Of a DNA stretch of 64,000 nucleotides, positions 31,156 through 43,469 are shown in pieces. A program made the translations under genes and the position numbers. The number at the start of each line of letters is the position of its first letter. Position 1 is the stretch's first letter. Source of the DNA: Allium sativum (Eukaryota; Streptophyta; Magnoliopsida; Asparagales; Amaryllidaceae); assembly GCA_030737875.1 (NCBI GenBank), contig CM060915.1, positions 900,914,177 to 900,978,176 of the forward strand. Direction: 5' to 3'. Under the pieces are notes generated by a model. The model ran no database searches, was not told where the DNA came from, and saw only the letters and a program-made list of their open reading frames with translations.

Positions 31156-32400
31156 TTAACATTGGGTACAACATCTTAGTGAGCGATAAAACAGCTTACT
31201 AACATCATCAATAAAGTATATGAGAATAGGCAGATTAACCATCAATCTACCAATCACATTACTAAAGAAGAACTCCGAGGCCAAATCCCCACATTCGACA
31301 GTGACAGCCTTTATAACAAAACATTTCGACCTTACATCAGGACGAAACCAGAAGGACCCATTCAATCCTAGCAATCAAAAGCAACCAAATAAAAACTCTC
31401 ATAACATCCAGTTTATACATCTCACATGAACCATCCTGACTAAATTCAACATCCGTCAAGTACAAGCCCCAGAGGCCTAAACCAATATCAGAAAAGCACC
31501 TAAGAAACGTTTCCTTCGACATTGGACAATTCACGTGAAATGGTTCAACAGAAACCAATCACTCGTAACCCGACTTTGGCTATCACTGTGAGTCATGCTT
31601 TGATACTATCGTTAATTATATGACTGGCTATGTCGCCATGCCATCTGTCAAGGGCTAATGATAACCCCAGTTCTAATCACGCTACTGCACGACCAACGTA
31701 CATTTGCCTCCCAGAGACAACTCGGCCCATATAATAGGTCCAGGGTATTCGACCAGTCCAACTAGCTTTTATGTGCCCCTATAATACCCTTGCCTTGAGC
31801 CTGTTATAACTTACAACAACGATAATCCCTTCATAAGTCTAGTTGGTATCACCGACGACTATCTGCAAACTCAGATCCAGTCTCGAGTATCCACAAACTC
31901 AAGTCCAACATGAGTCGCCTCCTTACTCGGCATCTCCAAGATCAATGAACAACCATTATTTACGAGTTCAAGTCCAATTTGAATCGTCCTAACCTTTGTT
32001 GCATCTCCATGATCAACGAACACACCTTGTCGCTTCGAGATTTCCCTATTGAATTCACTCCGAAGTTATTACCATTCTTGAGCCAAATAGAACATCAACA
32101 TAAGGTCCTAAACAATCCATAACATTCATTAAACAAGTCCTATTTATCACCTGCTAAAGCCATGAATATGTCGATACCTATATGATTGGTTCAACTAATC
32201 TCAAGAGCTAATGGAAGCCCCGACTCCAAACGGAATACCGCACGTCCAACGTACGTTTATCCTCCAAGGATAACTAGATCACGTCCAACGGATCTAAGGT
32301 AAATAGGCGTCCCTAGTTACCCTTGCTTTGAGTCCGCCTGGAACACTCCGAACCATTGATGATTCCTTGGCACTCTCATCAGAAGAGCTATCCTCAACTC
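31156..32400. repeat. Non-coding filler with diverged tandem repeats, in place of RT-RNase H
   Basis: No RT or RNase H can be read here on either strand. Two segments about 550 bp apart (around 31645-31850 and 32195-32385) share the same order of phrases, such as GCTAATG..CCCC, CCAACGTAC..TT..CTCC, and ACCCTTGC.TTGAG. Between them a shorter unit, TCAAGTCCAA with CATCTCCA.GATCAA.GAAC, occurs twice (about 31910-31950 and 31967-32022). The length resembles that of the lost RT-RNase H part. Confidence 0.65.
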
Positions 32401-32405
32401 CATCT

Positions 32406-33222
32406 TCAACTCGAGTCCTCATGTAAGCAAAGGGAACCATCGGCCTTAATGGCAAATACAACTGGTGCTCCCCACTCGAAAACACTTCTTTGGAAAAATC
32501 CCTTCTTCGAAAGATCGATTATTTTCACTTCGAGCTCTCGCTGCTCCCTTGGTGCCATACGACTAAGTGGCATCACTATAGGTCTGGCATCTTTCACTAA
32601 ATCATTCCGAAACTCGATCTCTCGGTGTGGTAGAAGTCTAGTCATTTCCCTGAGATGTCCGGATATTCGCCAGCAATAGGCACATTTGACAACTCATCAT
32701 GCGGGATGTCGAGGGAATTTAGAAAACTAGCCATCACCCCATCACTAAGTAGGCTACCAAACAGTACCCTCCGCCCATCATCCACTCTAATGGTCACTGA
32801 AGACTCCTCATGGTCCATCACCACCCATACCTTTGGAGCCAATCGAGCCCCAAAATAATGCCATACCCAGTACAGCCCAAAACAAAGAAATCACAAGCAA
32901 ACATACATCCATGACTCGATAAGACCAAATTATGACAAATCATACTAAGACTAGTCAAACCACCAATCGGTTTCGTCACAACTAAAGGTCTATCGAAAAT
33001 CTCAGGTTCCAATCCCAACCTATCTTCCAGGTCACTAGATACGAAGGAATGGGATGCCCTGGTATCAAACAAAACTCGAACAGAAACATCACAAATAGAA
33101 AGAATACTTTGAATAACGACACTCTTTCCTTTCTCCGCCGTAGTTGGGCGTTCGACGAAGAAGGAACAGCGTTGATTGCATATGCTTTCACGATCTTCTT
33201 CTCTTTTGGAGGTTGTGGACAT
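32406..33222 (-). pseudogene. pol: Protease and start of RT of minus-strand gypsy
   Basis: 33222-32818: gypsy protease with LFDTRASHSFVS, where the active-site Gly of D-T-G is replaced by Arg, then GLTSLSMICHNL and GYGIILGLDWLQ. 32842-32642: linker with VWVVMDHEE and SLDIPHDELSNVP. 32645-32406: RT fingers, EIEFRNDLVKDARPIVMPLS, RMAPREQRELE and [20 protein letters not shown], after which RT ends abruptly. The missing Gly and the absent RT catalytic core make it inactive. Confidence 0.9.
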
Positions 33223-33224
33223 TT

Positions 33225-34110
33225 ATCTTGAGATGTCCCACTTGGCAGCAATTGAAGCACTTCCTTTCCCCGGCTTTTCCCGACAATCTCTGGCATAATG
33301 GCCCTTCTTGCCACAACTAAAACACTCGCCATCCTTCTTATTCTTCTTTTTCTGACCATCCTTAGCTTGGTTCTGTTTTCTCTTATTGTGAGACTCCTTC
33401 TTTCCTCCACCGCTTGCCTGCGGTTTTGGCTATTATGCGGATGCAATAGCAACCTCGATCTTTGACTTTCAGTAAAGGCTCTCTGATCTCAATGCTTTAC
33501 CTACAATGGATTCGAAAGTCCCATAAATGTGGTTTATATGTCTTTCCCCCAAGTACTGATTTAAGCCAGTTATGAACCTCTCTTTCTTCTTCTCGTCAGT
33601 ATCAATAATAGATAATCCATATTTTGATAAGGTATCGAACTCGGTAATATATTCCAAGACTGCCCTACCTTTCTTCTTAAGCTCTAAAAACTTCCTAAAC
33701 AATTATGATTTTTGAGCAGCTATAATAAACTTTTCACTGAATTGAGTCTTAAACCGATTCCAAGTAACTTGATCCTCTGGAGTACCTGCTTTAATAGTAT
33801 TCCACCAATTCATAGCTCGTCCTTGAAGCTGGCGTGATGCTAACCTTCTCTTCATTGCATCATCGATCCCCAAATCCTCGAAGATGCGCTCACAACTATC
33901 CAGCCAACCTTGAACATCCGTAGTCGATTCCGTTCCATGGAACGACTTCCCACCAAGACTAGTATAATCCTTGTTAAACTTGCGAAATCACTCTAGGCGC
34001 CTGCACTACTGCACCAACACCGTTAGCAACATTAGGAACTGTTCCCTGAGCATCCCCTAAGCATCTCTCGCATGAAGGCAGTAAACATCGTCCTCATATT
34101 AGGGACATTC
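33225..34110 (-). pseudogene. gag: gag of minus-strand gypsy
   Basis: Minus-strand reading from about 34110 gives the capsid start (MFTAFMREMLRGCSGNSS-like, degraded), WF.GTESTTDVQGWLDSCERIFE, DAMKRRLASRQLQGRAMNWW and TPEDQVTWNRFKTQFSEKF. It continues in 33702-33469 as FLELKKKGRAVLEYITEFDTLS and RFITGLNQYLGE, the Retrotrans_gag core. Near 33240-33330 the zinc knuckle region CFSCGKKGHYA / CQRLSGK..CFNCCQVGHLKI is partly readable. Stops and frame changes are present. Confidence 0.78.
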
Positions 34111-34345
34111 CCATTGTTGGCCCCTGAACCCTTACTCCTCGTAAATCGGCTCATCGTTCAATCTGTAAAGAGAAAACGATTAACCATCTCCTTAGGTGTG
34201 CCAGTGCAGTGTAACTTCATCCTTAGTTTTACTAATAGTGTGTATATATATATAGCTTTTGAAAACCAAAATATCACAAATACACGCTATGATATACATA
34301 TGTTATCTCTCCCTGATGTCTTCCTCTGGGTTAACTACGCAACCT

Positions 34346-34361
34346 AGGCTCCGATACCAAG
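34346..34361 (-). promoter_or_regulatory. Primer-binding site of minus-strand gypsy
   Basis: On the minus strand the LTR end GTCACA is followed by CTTGGTATCGGAGCC, one base off the TGGTATCAGAGC complement of initiator tRNA-Met. Confidence 0.85.
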
Positions 34362-36611
34362 TGTGACGGCCCGCCCCGCACAAGCCGACATTTCTCCGAA
34401 ATGCGCAGTACCAATGCCCAACCAGCATGGGACGGTCGCCAGAAGAAAAGGGTTTAAGATGAAGAACTAATAAAGAACCCGTAGTGTTTCTCACAGCGCA
34501 TGGAATAAAGTATAATAATAACATAACTTGACATAAAACAGGCGAGACAGTGCATAAGATGAAAACTAAACCATAACCATCATAGCAGTGGAATCCAAAA
34601 TATAGATTATGATCCAAAACCAATTATTACAAGTTTCAAATTACTGTATCTAAAGAAAAATAGAGAGGGTGCACTGCTAATGCCCAAAGCAATGACCAGC
34701 AACAACATAGGGAGAATATATGTATAGAATACGTTGGAGCCTCCTGCTCGTCTCCAGACAACTACTCGTGAATACCACCTAACCTGTCTCTTGTCTGCTT
34801 GTTTAGGAGCATCCATAGTAATAAGAAGAGACATAAAACTCTGGATCAGACAAAAGTCTCGTATGAGCGATAGCAACAACATAAGCAATAACAGGTATAA
34901 ATAAGTCATACCTGAACCTGGACTTGCAACAAAGAGTTAGCACAACAAGATGTACAGTACTCTAAGGTAACACTAACATATAGTGTTAAAATAGGAGTGT
35001 GAATGTCATGGTGATAGCAAACATCAAACATAGTAGTCATCCTCACACCTCTCACTCAGTGCGTAAAGCATACGATATCCACCACTTTGGTCACCCAATC
35101 CTTTGCTATGATCACTTTGCCCTTGGGGTCACAATGACCCCATTGCACTGATCCATAGCCACTAATCCTTCTCTCAGTGGTGAACCAAGGTTGCTGATAT
35201 CGATAACCCCTTTGCACACGTCCCGCAGTAAAGCCCAATCATGAAGTTAACTCGTTGGTTCCCATCTCGATCTTGAGTAACAACTTCCCACTTGGACTTC
35301 CTTTACACCTCAGGTTCTAGTCTTCTCCAGTTCGGTTCGATCTCCATTCAGTTCGAGTGGGAGCTTTGGTTCGGTTCGTGATGCACATCTGGGTCGGGTC
35401 GTGATTGCATGCTTCGAATCGGTTCGTGCATGGAAACTCCTCCGGGTCGGATCGTGATTATCATATGGGTTCGTGATACCCAGGTGGCTCAGCTCATGGT
35501 CTATCCTCCGGATCGTGAGCCCTGCTTCTGGTGCCTTATTAGAGCATTGGGTTGGGTCGGGGTGCTTCACGAGCGGGTTTAGGGACCCGATCCGATCTCA
35601 TTTCCTGCACTTTCTTCCAACAAGTTTTTACGTCATACAACGGCGTTTTCGACCATTCTAACATTCCTATGTAATCTCAAAGCATACCAAACAGTAATAG
35701 TAACATGTGCAATCAATCAAAAACAGTAAAAACATCAATCAGTATGTTATTTAGGATCAAACATACCAAAAACCCATGTTTTCCCCTTAATCATGTTTAA
35801 CTATATCTAGCAGTAGGATTAGTAAACTTAATCCAAATTAGCCCAAATTTCTAACAGAGGTACAAAATTATATTTTAGAATTTCTACATATTTTTCCATA
35901 TTTTTCTGAATCATAAATTCGCTAATTATCACTAATCACCCCTAGTTAGCCGTAATTAGCGTAAAAATATGGTAATCACTCACCTTTGCCACAAATAAAT
36001 TTCAAATCTGAAACTATAACTGATTTGGCATGGATCCCAATCTATTCCAGCTGCTCTATCTCAATTTCTATGCTAATCCACCTTAATTTGATATATGTTT
36101 GGCTAATATTAGATTAGAATGTGATTAAAAGGTGATTTAAAAGGTGGAATCCATTTAGGGTTGAAGAGAGGTAAGTGGCCATTGTAAAAATGACAAAGAA
36201 GGATTTCTCTAACCCTTTCCAGCCCTTATATAACCCTAATTCTGAAATCCCTAATGGCCTAGCTGCTATCTACCCTATTGAGCCAATTTAAGCAGTTTTC
36301 ACCTTCTAAACCTTATTTCAGACATATCTCCCAAACGGTAAGCCCGATTGATTAATGTGACAACTATACGGAAAGGTAAACCATCATCTGAATCAAATGG
36401 AAGTAATTTCAGGTCAAAACTCCTCACCAATCAAAAGTTATAGGCAAAACATAATTCACTAGGGGTAAAATGGTCATTTAAAAATCGGCAAAAATCGTGA
36501 ATATGGGAAATGACCCCAATAGTCGTTCCCCAAAGTTACACGACCATACAACTGAAAGTAATGTAAATGTTCTACGATCCTCCGATACGTAGAACTAATT
36601 CGGGTCGTTTT
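34362..36611 (-). repeat. 5' LTR (element sense) of the minus-strand gypsy element
   Basis: 2250 bp, the full-length copy. On the plus strand it begins TGTGACGGCCC and ends GGGTCGTTTTA. The corresponding end of the other LTR is CGTTACA, so its terminal bases have mutated. Contains the 550-bp part missing from 28382-30083. Confidence 0.92.
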
Positions 36612-36955
36612 ATAAGATTTCAGGTGTTAGTTTGGGTTGAATACTAGTGAATTGTCAAAGTTGAAATGGTTAATTATTAGACGGGCTACTTCTTTTTCAA
36701 AGCTTTCTAGTGATATAATTATTATTCAACTTCTACTTTAATTGCTGGAGACTTTAATGTACTTCTAACCAATGGACTTTTAACTTTTTTATCCATTAAA
36801 AATACATAATTCAATATTACTTTAATTACTGGAGACTTTAATGTATATTTTTTTTATTCATTGACTAGTCTACGACTAGTCCACAACTAGTTGACTAGTC
36901 GACTACTTGGACCTCTATCGACTCGACTTACTACAGTAACAAGCATGGTTAACCA

Positions 36956-38206
36956 TACGTATTTATTCTAGCTTCAACTGTTTTAAATCCTTAATTGTCA
37001 ACCACGTTAAATACTATGAACAAGAAAAAAAACTTATGCATGTAGCCACTGTCGCCTTGGAAAGTATTTAGGATAACAGCCTGACCGATGGGCACTTCTG
37101 AACCAGTTTGTCATTACCATTTTGGTTAGAGACATACTGCATGTGCTGATTTTTTTTCTTTTTTTGGATATGCATTGTGTTACTGTCTATTATTAATGTT
37201 TTGGTAAAACACATCAAAATTCATTAAAAAGAATGACAGAGACATTATAAAAAAATGAACTAGCAAGCAAGAACAAAAATTAGATAACTGAATAAGGTAG
37301 CAGAAAAAAGGTCTGCATGAAAAATTACACCAATCTCAGGAAAGTAGTTGCCTTATCCCTAATTTTATATCCATCAGAAAAGCAACAGGTTACCATCTTA
37401 AAATAATCTATCAAAAAAATATGAAGAAATAAAAAAAAGAGAAAATTAGTCTCCGTCGTCTAAGGAATAAATTAGCAGCAGAAACTCTCAAACTTGTTCA
37501 GGCAAAAGCTCTTAGGAAGCCGCTGTGAATGGCTTCAAAATAGGCCTTTATTTTCTGTTATCATTGATTACTTCTTTTTCTTACCATTAAAAGAAAGCGC
37601 ATACATGAAATAGAAAAAGGAACAAGGATAAGAACCATTTGCTTGATTTCTTCCATGAGAAGATAAATCGAGCACTGTATAATCAGACTCGATCGTTCGG
37701 GAAGAGATCATCATCTCACTAGTCACTAACATCCAACAAAATAATTCCAATGAAACAAAAGGAGAAGAGACCCAACAAAATTTGTAGTAGTAGTTTTACT
37801 TGATTTGAAGCCGCCTTGATGTGCTGATGTTTGTTATTACAATGCCTATTTTACGGTAAACATTACGGTTACAAACATCCTTCTAAATATCCAATTGTAG
37901 CTTAGGCATGTTTGGTTACTTAGATTACATATTGCACTACATTATTTTCATCTATATCTTTGTGTTGCTTACAACTTTGGACTTTGTGTTCATTGGAACT
38001 ACATTCAGCAATGCCGATTGTTGACTAGAATTTATCCCGGTCATTTTATGTTGGAGACTAAATTTTTTTTGCTACAGTCGGTATGTTTCCTCTATTTTGT
38101 TAGTATTACTCTATACTAATTTTAAAAAATAAATGTTGAGTGTTGTGCTCAAAATTAGAAATTCAAAGAAAGAAAAAGCATAAACTGTAATTCAATAAAC
38201 AACTGT
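36956..38206 (+). other. Interval with one short exon-like frame
   Basis: At 37433-37528 a 31-codon open stretch, KKEKISLRRLRNKLAAETLK then LVQAKALRKPL and a stop, has a coding-like amphipathic composition and might be the last exon of a decayed gene. Nothing else recognised. This DNA flanks the Tekay element. Confidence 0.3.
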
Positions 38207-41135
38207 TGTAACACCCCATATTTCTATGTTCATTAATGTAATGAATTAAAGAATACTTAATTTTAAAAGTGAGAATTAAGGGAAACGGGTTACGCCATTG
38301 CGTTCGTCTCAGAATTCTGCTCGAGATAGAGTCCGAGTTTGCATGAATCGGACTCCGTATGAAGAAGATATGGAGTTCAGAAGATTTCATGTTTAAATAG
38401 AAAATTATATAATTAAATAATTTAATAAACAAAACTGTTCGAATTTCAAAAATCATGTTGCTTAACTAGGAAGGAAAATTCCGGCCCATAGGGGTCAACT
38501 CCCCCAAGGGGGGTCGACATAGGTGTCGACCCCCCAAGAGGGGTGTCGACTGGGGTGTTGACCCTCCCTATAGGGGTCGACCCCCTCACCCAGATCCAAA
38601 CAGTGACGATTTTCTGACTTGTTGCTAAGTCATAGGGAATATGTGGCAATTTCTAGATAACTCTATCTAGTCTGGACGGTTGTGATTGCTCCTAGGATGA
38701 TCTAACAACTCACATAAGTCTATAGCTCTATAAAAGCAACCCTAGTCCTCAACCCTAAATCACACAATTTCATTCCAAGGAGCCACCATGCTGTCCATGA
38801 TCGACCTATCCTAGCCACCATTTCTTCTCAAACTAGAAAGCAAGTTATAAGCTACGAATCTAATCTAAATTTGAGAATCGATAGTCTACATTAAGGGATT
38901 GCTTTTCAGTTTCAGAAAACAGATCCCAGAAAACAAGACTTTATTTTGTTTGTAAGTACTGTTATTATTTAGATGTGAACAATTAAAAGTTATGATTTGT
39001 AATAAAGTGAAAATTAGAGTTGTGCCTAAGTTGTAAGTTATGGTGATACTGATTCATGTCTATTCTTGTAACGATTCTATCATATATGCCTATGAGACTA
39101 TTGTGCTTTATTGGACTTATTATGTATGTTAAACCAATCGCGTATTATGTAAATTTTGTGACTCTTTCATGTTATGTTACATGCAAGTTTTTAGGCAAAG
39201 TCATATATATGTTTAGATCTACATTCTCATATGTTAGATCTATGATTATTGGATCAAAAATACAAGTTCACATCTACATGTCTAATTGGATTTGTGTAAT
39301 TCTATGTAAATCCCCGTTTATATGCTTAAGATTCATATTAATTGGATCAAAATTGCAAGTTTACATTTACATGCCTAGTTGGATTTATGTAATTTCATAT
39401 GCTTAAGACTCATGTTAATTTGATCCAAAAATGCAAGTTCATTGTTTTATGCTAAATTTATATGACACATGTTTAGTTAGATCCTTATTATTTTATGTTG
39501 TATGAATGGTACATGCTCCTTTCTTTCCCCTTTTGTGTATAAGTTAGGCTAAGTTGCAAGCCTAACATTCTATGTGAATTTTGCGAACGTATAACGAGGG
39601 TAACATTGGGAAAAACCTTAAATTCCAAATTATTGGCATAGTTTGGCTCATAAGCATATAAATAATTAGTGGCATAAATTGGTATAATTTATATACCTAA
39701 AAATTATGAACATGATTTAGTGGGTAAATGGCGCTTGACTTGAATGATAATTATGGAAAATTTACATATATATATGAAGAGTAAATATGTAAATTAAGTA
39801 CAAGACGAATATGCCTAACCCGAGGTTAGATTGAGTTATGGTGTAAGACTGCCCGGAACCGCCTGGCACATCCAGCAACCGTGATAATATAGATCTAATG
39901 TGAGAGGTTAGCGCATCAAGCCCAAAAGAACCCGAGGATAGATTGAGTTGTGGTGCAAGACTACCCAGAACCGACCGACACATCCAGCGACCGCAATAAT
40001 ACATATCTAATGTGAGTGGTTGGTGATTTAATGAACGAATTAAAGCTAAGACAGGAATGGTAGGGTTAAGTTAATTAAGGCAACACTTAACCAATACAAC
40101 ATGTTAACTAAACTGATGTGTGGGGTTAGGTTAATTTGAGAACACTTAACCATTTTAACATGTTGATTAGGAAACCCTAGTAACGGGGACCCATTTCAGC
40201 AGTAACCCACATAGATGTATCATGGTACCCTGAACTAGGAAGGGTGGGGCACGATTACTAAGCTGATTATAAGCGGTCAAAACAACGGCGGGTGGTGCGT
40301 CAGTGTAGGTTCCGACAGAGTGTAGGCGTGCACGTACCCCGGAGTGGAAACAGCAGGCACTAGGCATCAGTAATTATACGCTATGCATCTTGAATTGTGT
40401 CGGGTTGCCACCATAGGATTTGAAACACCCCTTGGTGGGACCAACACAAGTATCTACAATCAAGCGGGGTCGAATGACACAAGTGGTAAACGTATATGAG
40501 TAGGAGCCAATCGATAAAGGGGATCATTTATCTTGAACACATGCTACTAGTTGAAACACTTGTAAGTGGGTGCAGAGAAGTAGTAATGAAGGCGATAGCA
40601 TATTCTATTTTATTATCTTATTTCTAGGGTACTGTCTTGGGTTCAGTTTATTCATATCATAATCCTTTTTCCTGTTTACATGCTAAATAATCACTGGACT
40701 TACCAGACTCATGTCTGTCCCATTTTTCTTTCGTCTTCTTTTCTTCCGTTTCCCCCCAGGTCCGCAGGGAGGGAATACTTCAGCTTAGTTCGGACCATTT
40801 CCAGCTTGAAGAGAGTAGATGTATTGCTTGGATTCTCTTTCCTTGGGCTATGGCTTTGGATACTCTTTTATTGGGGATTTATGTTGCCTTACTGTTATTT
40901 TAATGCTTCTTTATGTTTTAATCAAGACAGAGGTTTTGTTGTAATAATTTGGAAATTGGTTTGAGACAGTTGTTATATTGTTTTAGTTGAACCACGTAGT
41001 TATGAAATAAATTTAGTTTTTTTTCCGCTGTTTATATGTCTGTCTTGTAAATTATCTGTATCTTTTACCTATAATGTTCCACCGAAGTTAAGGCATTTCC
41101 TTTGTGAGTGACCTTAATGAAGGTGGGGTGTTTCA
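38207..41135 (+). repeat. 5' LTR of the outer Tekay element
   Basis: 2929 bp. It includes a GTCGAC-rich GC island (38490-38590), a TATA box CTCTATAAAAG (about 38724), two copies of a unit of about 112 bp beginning GAGGTTAGATTGAG (39822, 39932), and two copies of a GGGTTAAGTTAATT unit (about 40063, 40124). Confidence 0.94.
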
Positions 41136-41151
41136 CTTGGTATCAGAGCTG
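41136..41151 (+). promoter_or_regulatory. Primer-binding site of the outer Tekay element
   Basis: CTTGGTATCAGAGCTG follows the LTR end directly and matches the TGGTATCAGAGC complement of initiator tRNA-Met. Confidence 0.92.
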
Positions 41152-41317
41152 ATGGTTGCCAGATCGGATAAAAAAAATTGAAACTAATTTTCAAAAAGAA
41201 GTTTAAAGAAGCTTTTTCAAGAAAAAGTGTTGTTTTTATTTTAAAAGGCATAATCCCCAAAGCCATATGCACTATCTTTCTATTCTTTGTTTTGAATCTT
41301 TTCTTTTTCATTTCAGC

Positions 41318-42275
41318 ATGTCTGGCGATCTTAACCTTCTAGAGGGTGTACCGGTACCTGGCTGGTTCAGAAGGGACCTAGAGGCTAGGGCTAATAATGC
41401 AGGCCCAACAGACGTTCCTCCTCCCCTAGTTGCAGTTGTTCCTCCTCCTCCTCGTCGTGCAAATGCTTTCTCAAAGATATATAGAGATTTTTGAGCCATG
41501 GGTGGAAAGAACTTTAATGGGACGGAGTCATTTATAGAAGCAAGAAACTAGCTCAAAGAAACCGAGGACTTGTTTGTTATCTTCAAAGTGGATGATAGGC
41601 AGAAGATACAGTTGGCCATAAGGTTTCTTAAAGGCGAAGCCTCTTATTGGTAGGAAATTACTAATGCTGAGAGACCAGTTGAAACTTAGGAGGATTTCAG
41701 AATGAGGTTTGAAATGAAATTCCTGTCACAAGCTGAACGTAGCCTACAGATGGAGAAGTTCTTAGCTCTCAAACAAGGAAGTATGTCGGTCAAGGAATAC
41801 GTCAACCAATTCAACCTTTTGGCTAGATCTGGACTGGAGTTAACACTCCCTATAAGAAGGCTCTCCATTTTGTCAAAGGGTTGAATGAGCCACTGCACAG
41901 CCTAGCTATGTCCCATATACCTATGGGTGCGACTTATGAGAGACTGGTGGACATGGCACTATTACAAGAGGAAGACAAGGATGGCAAGAAAGAGGCAAAA
42001 GTGGAAGTACCTCAAGATAAGAAAGTAGAGGGATCGCAGAATAAGAAGACAGATTCAAAGAAGGGCGGAAAGAACAACAAACCCCGTGACAAGAGGAAGT
42101 GTATTTTTTGTGGCATTCCTAGACATCTGATTAAGGACTACAGAAAGAAAAAAGGAAGATGGGTGGTTGTTTTCACTGTGGAGAGACATGACACATGGCT
42201 AAGGACTGCCCAAGAAAGCAAGGACAATGGCAGAGGACAGGATCTACTTCTGGAGGGCAGGTTCACGCTCTCATA
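41318..42275 (+). pseudogene. gag: gag of the outer Tekay element, broken
   Basis: The ATG at 41318 aligns with the start of the inner element's gag (both begin LEGVPVP.WFRR). A TGA stops it at 41492-41494, with further stops near 41550, 41652 and 41690. The capsid core is readable (FRMRFEMKFLSQAERSLQME, KQGSMSVKEYVNQFNLLARS), and a frame change near 41850 leads to [20 protein letters not shown]. The first zinc knuckle reads CIFCGIPRHLIKDY, with the last Cys turned to Tyr. The second is broken by a frameshift and a TGA (CFHCGET then HMAKDC). It makes no functional capsid. Confidence 0.9.
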
Positions 42276-43469
42276 GCACCTCCGCAAGAACGAGGTAGAA
42301 ATATTTCTGTTGAGAGCTTAGTTTATCTTTTTGATCATCCTGTTCGTACACTCTTTGATTCTGGCGCATCGCACTCTTTTATATCTACTGCTTTAGTTGA
42401 AACTCTGCACCTAGACACCAGTATAGTAGAGGATTCCTTGGTTGTTTCAAATCAAATTGGGGGATCGGCTTATTTGTCAATGATTTGTTTGGATTTGGAA
42501 ATCTCTATACTAAGCATTGGGTTTAGATGTAATGCCTATGTTTTGGGCTTCACGGGCTATGGGTTGATTCTAGGCATGGATTGGTTATCCAGTAATGGTG
42601 CCATCCTCGATTGTGAAAAGAGAGTGGTTAGACTTATGATTCGTCTCGGCAACACTCTCGAAATCTCTTGTAATCCCATGAATTCTGTTATGCTTAGCTA
42701 CCTAAAATCTCTTGATGCATCTATTGAAAACTTGCAGTCTGTTAGAGTAGTCCATGAATACTCAGATGTATTTGAAGAGATGAAGGGCTTACCTCCGAAG
42801 CGGGAGATAGACTTCCGCATATACCTTGTTGATAATGCAAAACCCGTAGCTCTACCCGTTAGACACATGGCTCCAAGGGAGAGGAAAGAGCTTAGCAAGC
42901 AAGTTAAAGAGCTACTCGAAAAGGGGTTTATAAGGCAGAGTATTTTTGAATGGGGTGCTCCAGTAGTGTCCGCAAGCAAAGCGGGTGATTCACTTCGCCT
43001 ATGCGTTGACTATAGGGAGCTAAACAAGCTGACCAAGAAGAATAGGCACCCACTTCCAAGAATAGATGACTTGTTTGATCAGCTTTTTGGTGCATCGTTT
43101 TTCTCCCAACTAGATCTGGCTACCGGGTTTCATCAGCTAAGAGTGGCTGAAGGCTGCATTAATAAGACCGCGTTCAAAACCCCGGATGGTTTCTTTGAAT
43201 GGCTTATCATTCCTTTCGGCTTGACAAACGCACCCGCTTATTTCGTTGACTTGATGAGCAGAGTGTTCAGGGAGTTCCTTAATAAGTTTGTGGTGGTCTT
43301 CGTAGACGACATTTTGATTTTCTCGAAGAATGAAGAAGAACATGCTTTGCATTTAAGGGAAGTCATGGATACTCTTCGTGCACATCAGCTGAAAGCCAAG
43401 TTCTCCAAATGCCATTTATGGAGAGAAGAAGTAAGGTTTCTTGGATATGTGGTGTCCAAAGAAGGGATA
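42276..43469 (+). pseudogene. pol: Outer Tekay protease and RT, 5' half of pol
   Basis: One open frame from about 42195 to the insertion point. It has the protease [12 protein letters not shown] (about 42355), [13 protein letters not shown], then [65 protein letters not shown], the catalytic FVDD (about 43300-43312) and [20 protein letters not shown]. This part has no stop. At 43469 it is cut by the inner element; the sense resumes at 54607 with GIAMDPAKV. Confidence 0.93.

Larger units (their letters stand above)
28382..36611 (-). mobile_element. Ty3/gypsy LTR retrotransposon on the minus strand, internally deleted
   Basis: Minus-strand LTRs start TGTAACGACCC (right copy mutated) and end GTCACA. 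They are flanked by a perfect duplication TAAGA (28377-28381 and 36612-36616). A methionine-tRNA primer site adjoins the right LTR. The internal region in minus order has gag, protease, the start of RT, a 1.25-kb non-coding filler, parts of integrase, and a chromodomain-like end. Protein wording resembles plant chromoviruses (Tekay/Del-like). With RT, RNase H and the integrase core missing, it depends on other elements or is dead. Confidence 0.93.
27926..36947. mobile_element. Non-autonomous hAT-like element, interrupted by a gypsy element
   Basis: The left end CAGCGTTACATAGTATTCG and the inverted right end CATGCTTGTTACTGTAGTA are imperfect terminal inverted repeats. Both are followed inside by GACTAGTCGA-type motifs (27940-27965; 36865-36925), a feature of several plant hAT families. 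The element is flanked by GTTAACCA on both sides (27918-27925 and 36948-36955), the 8-bp size of hAT duplications; the match extends to TGGTTAACCA. Without the gypsy insertion it would be about 790 bp, with no transposase. Confidence 0.75.
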
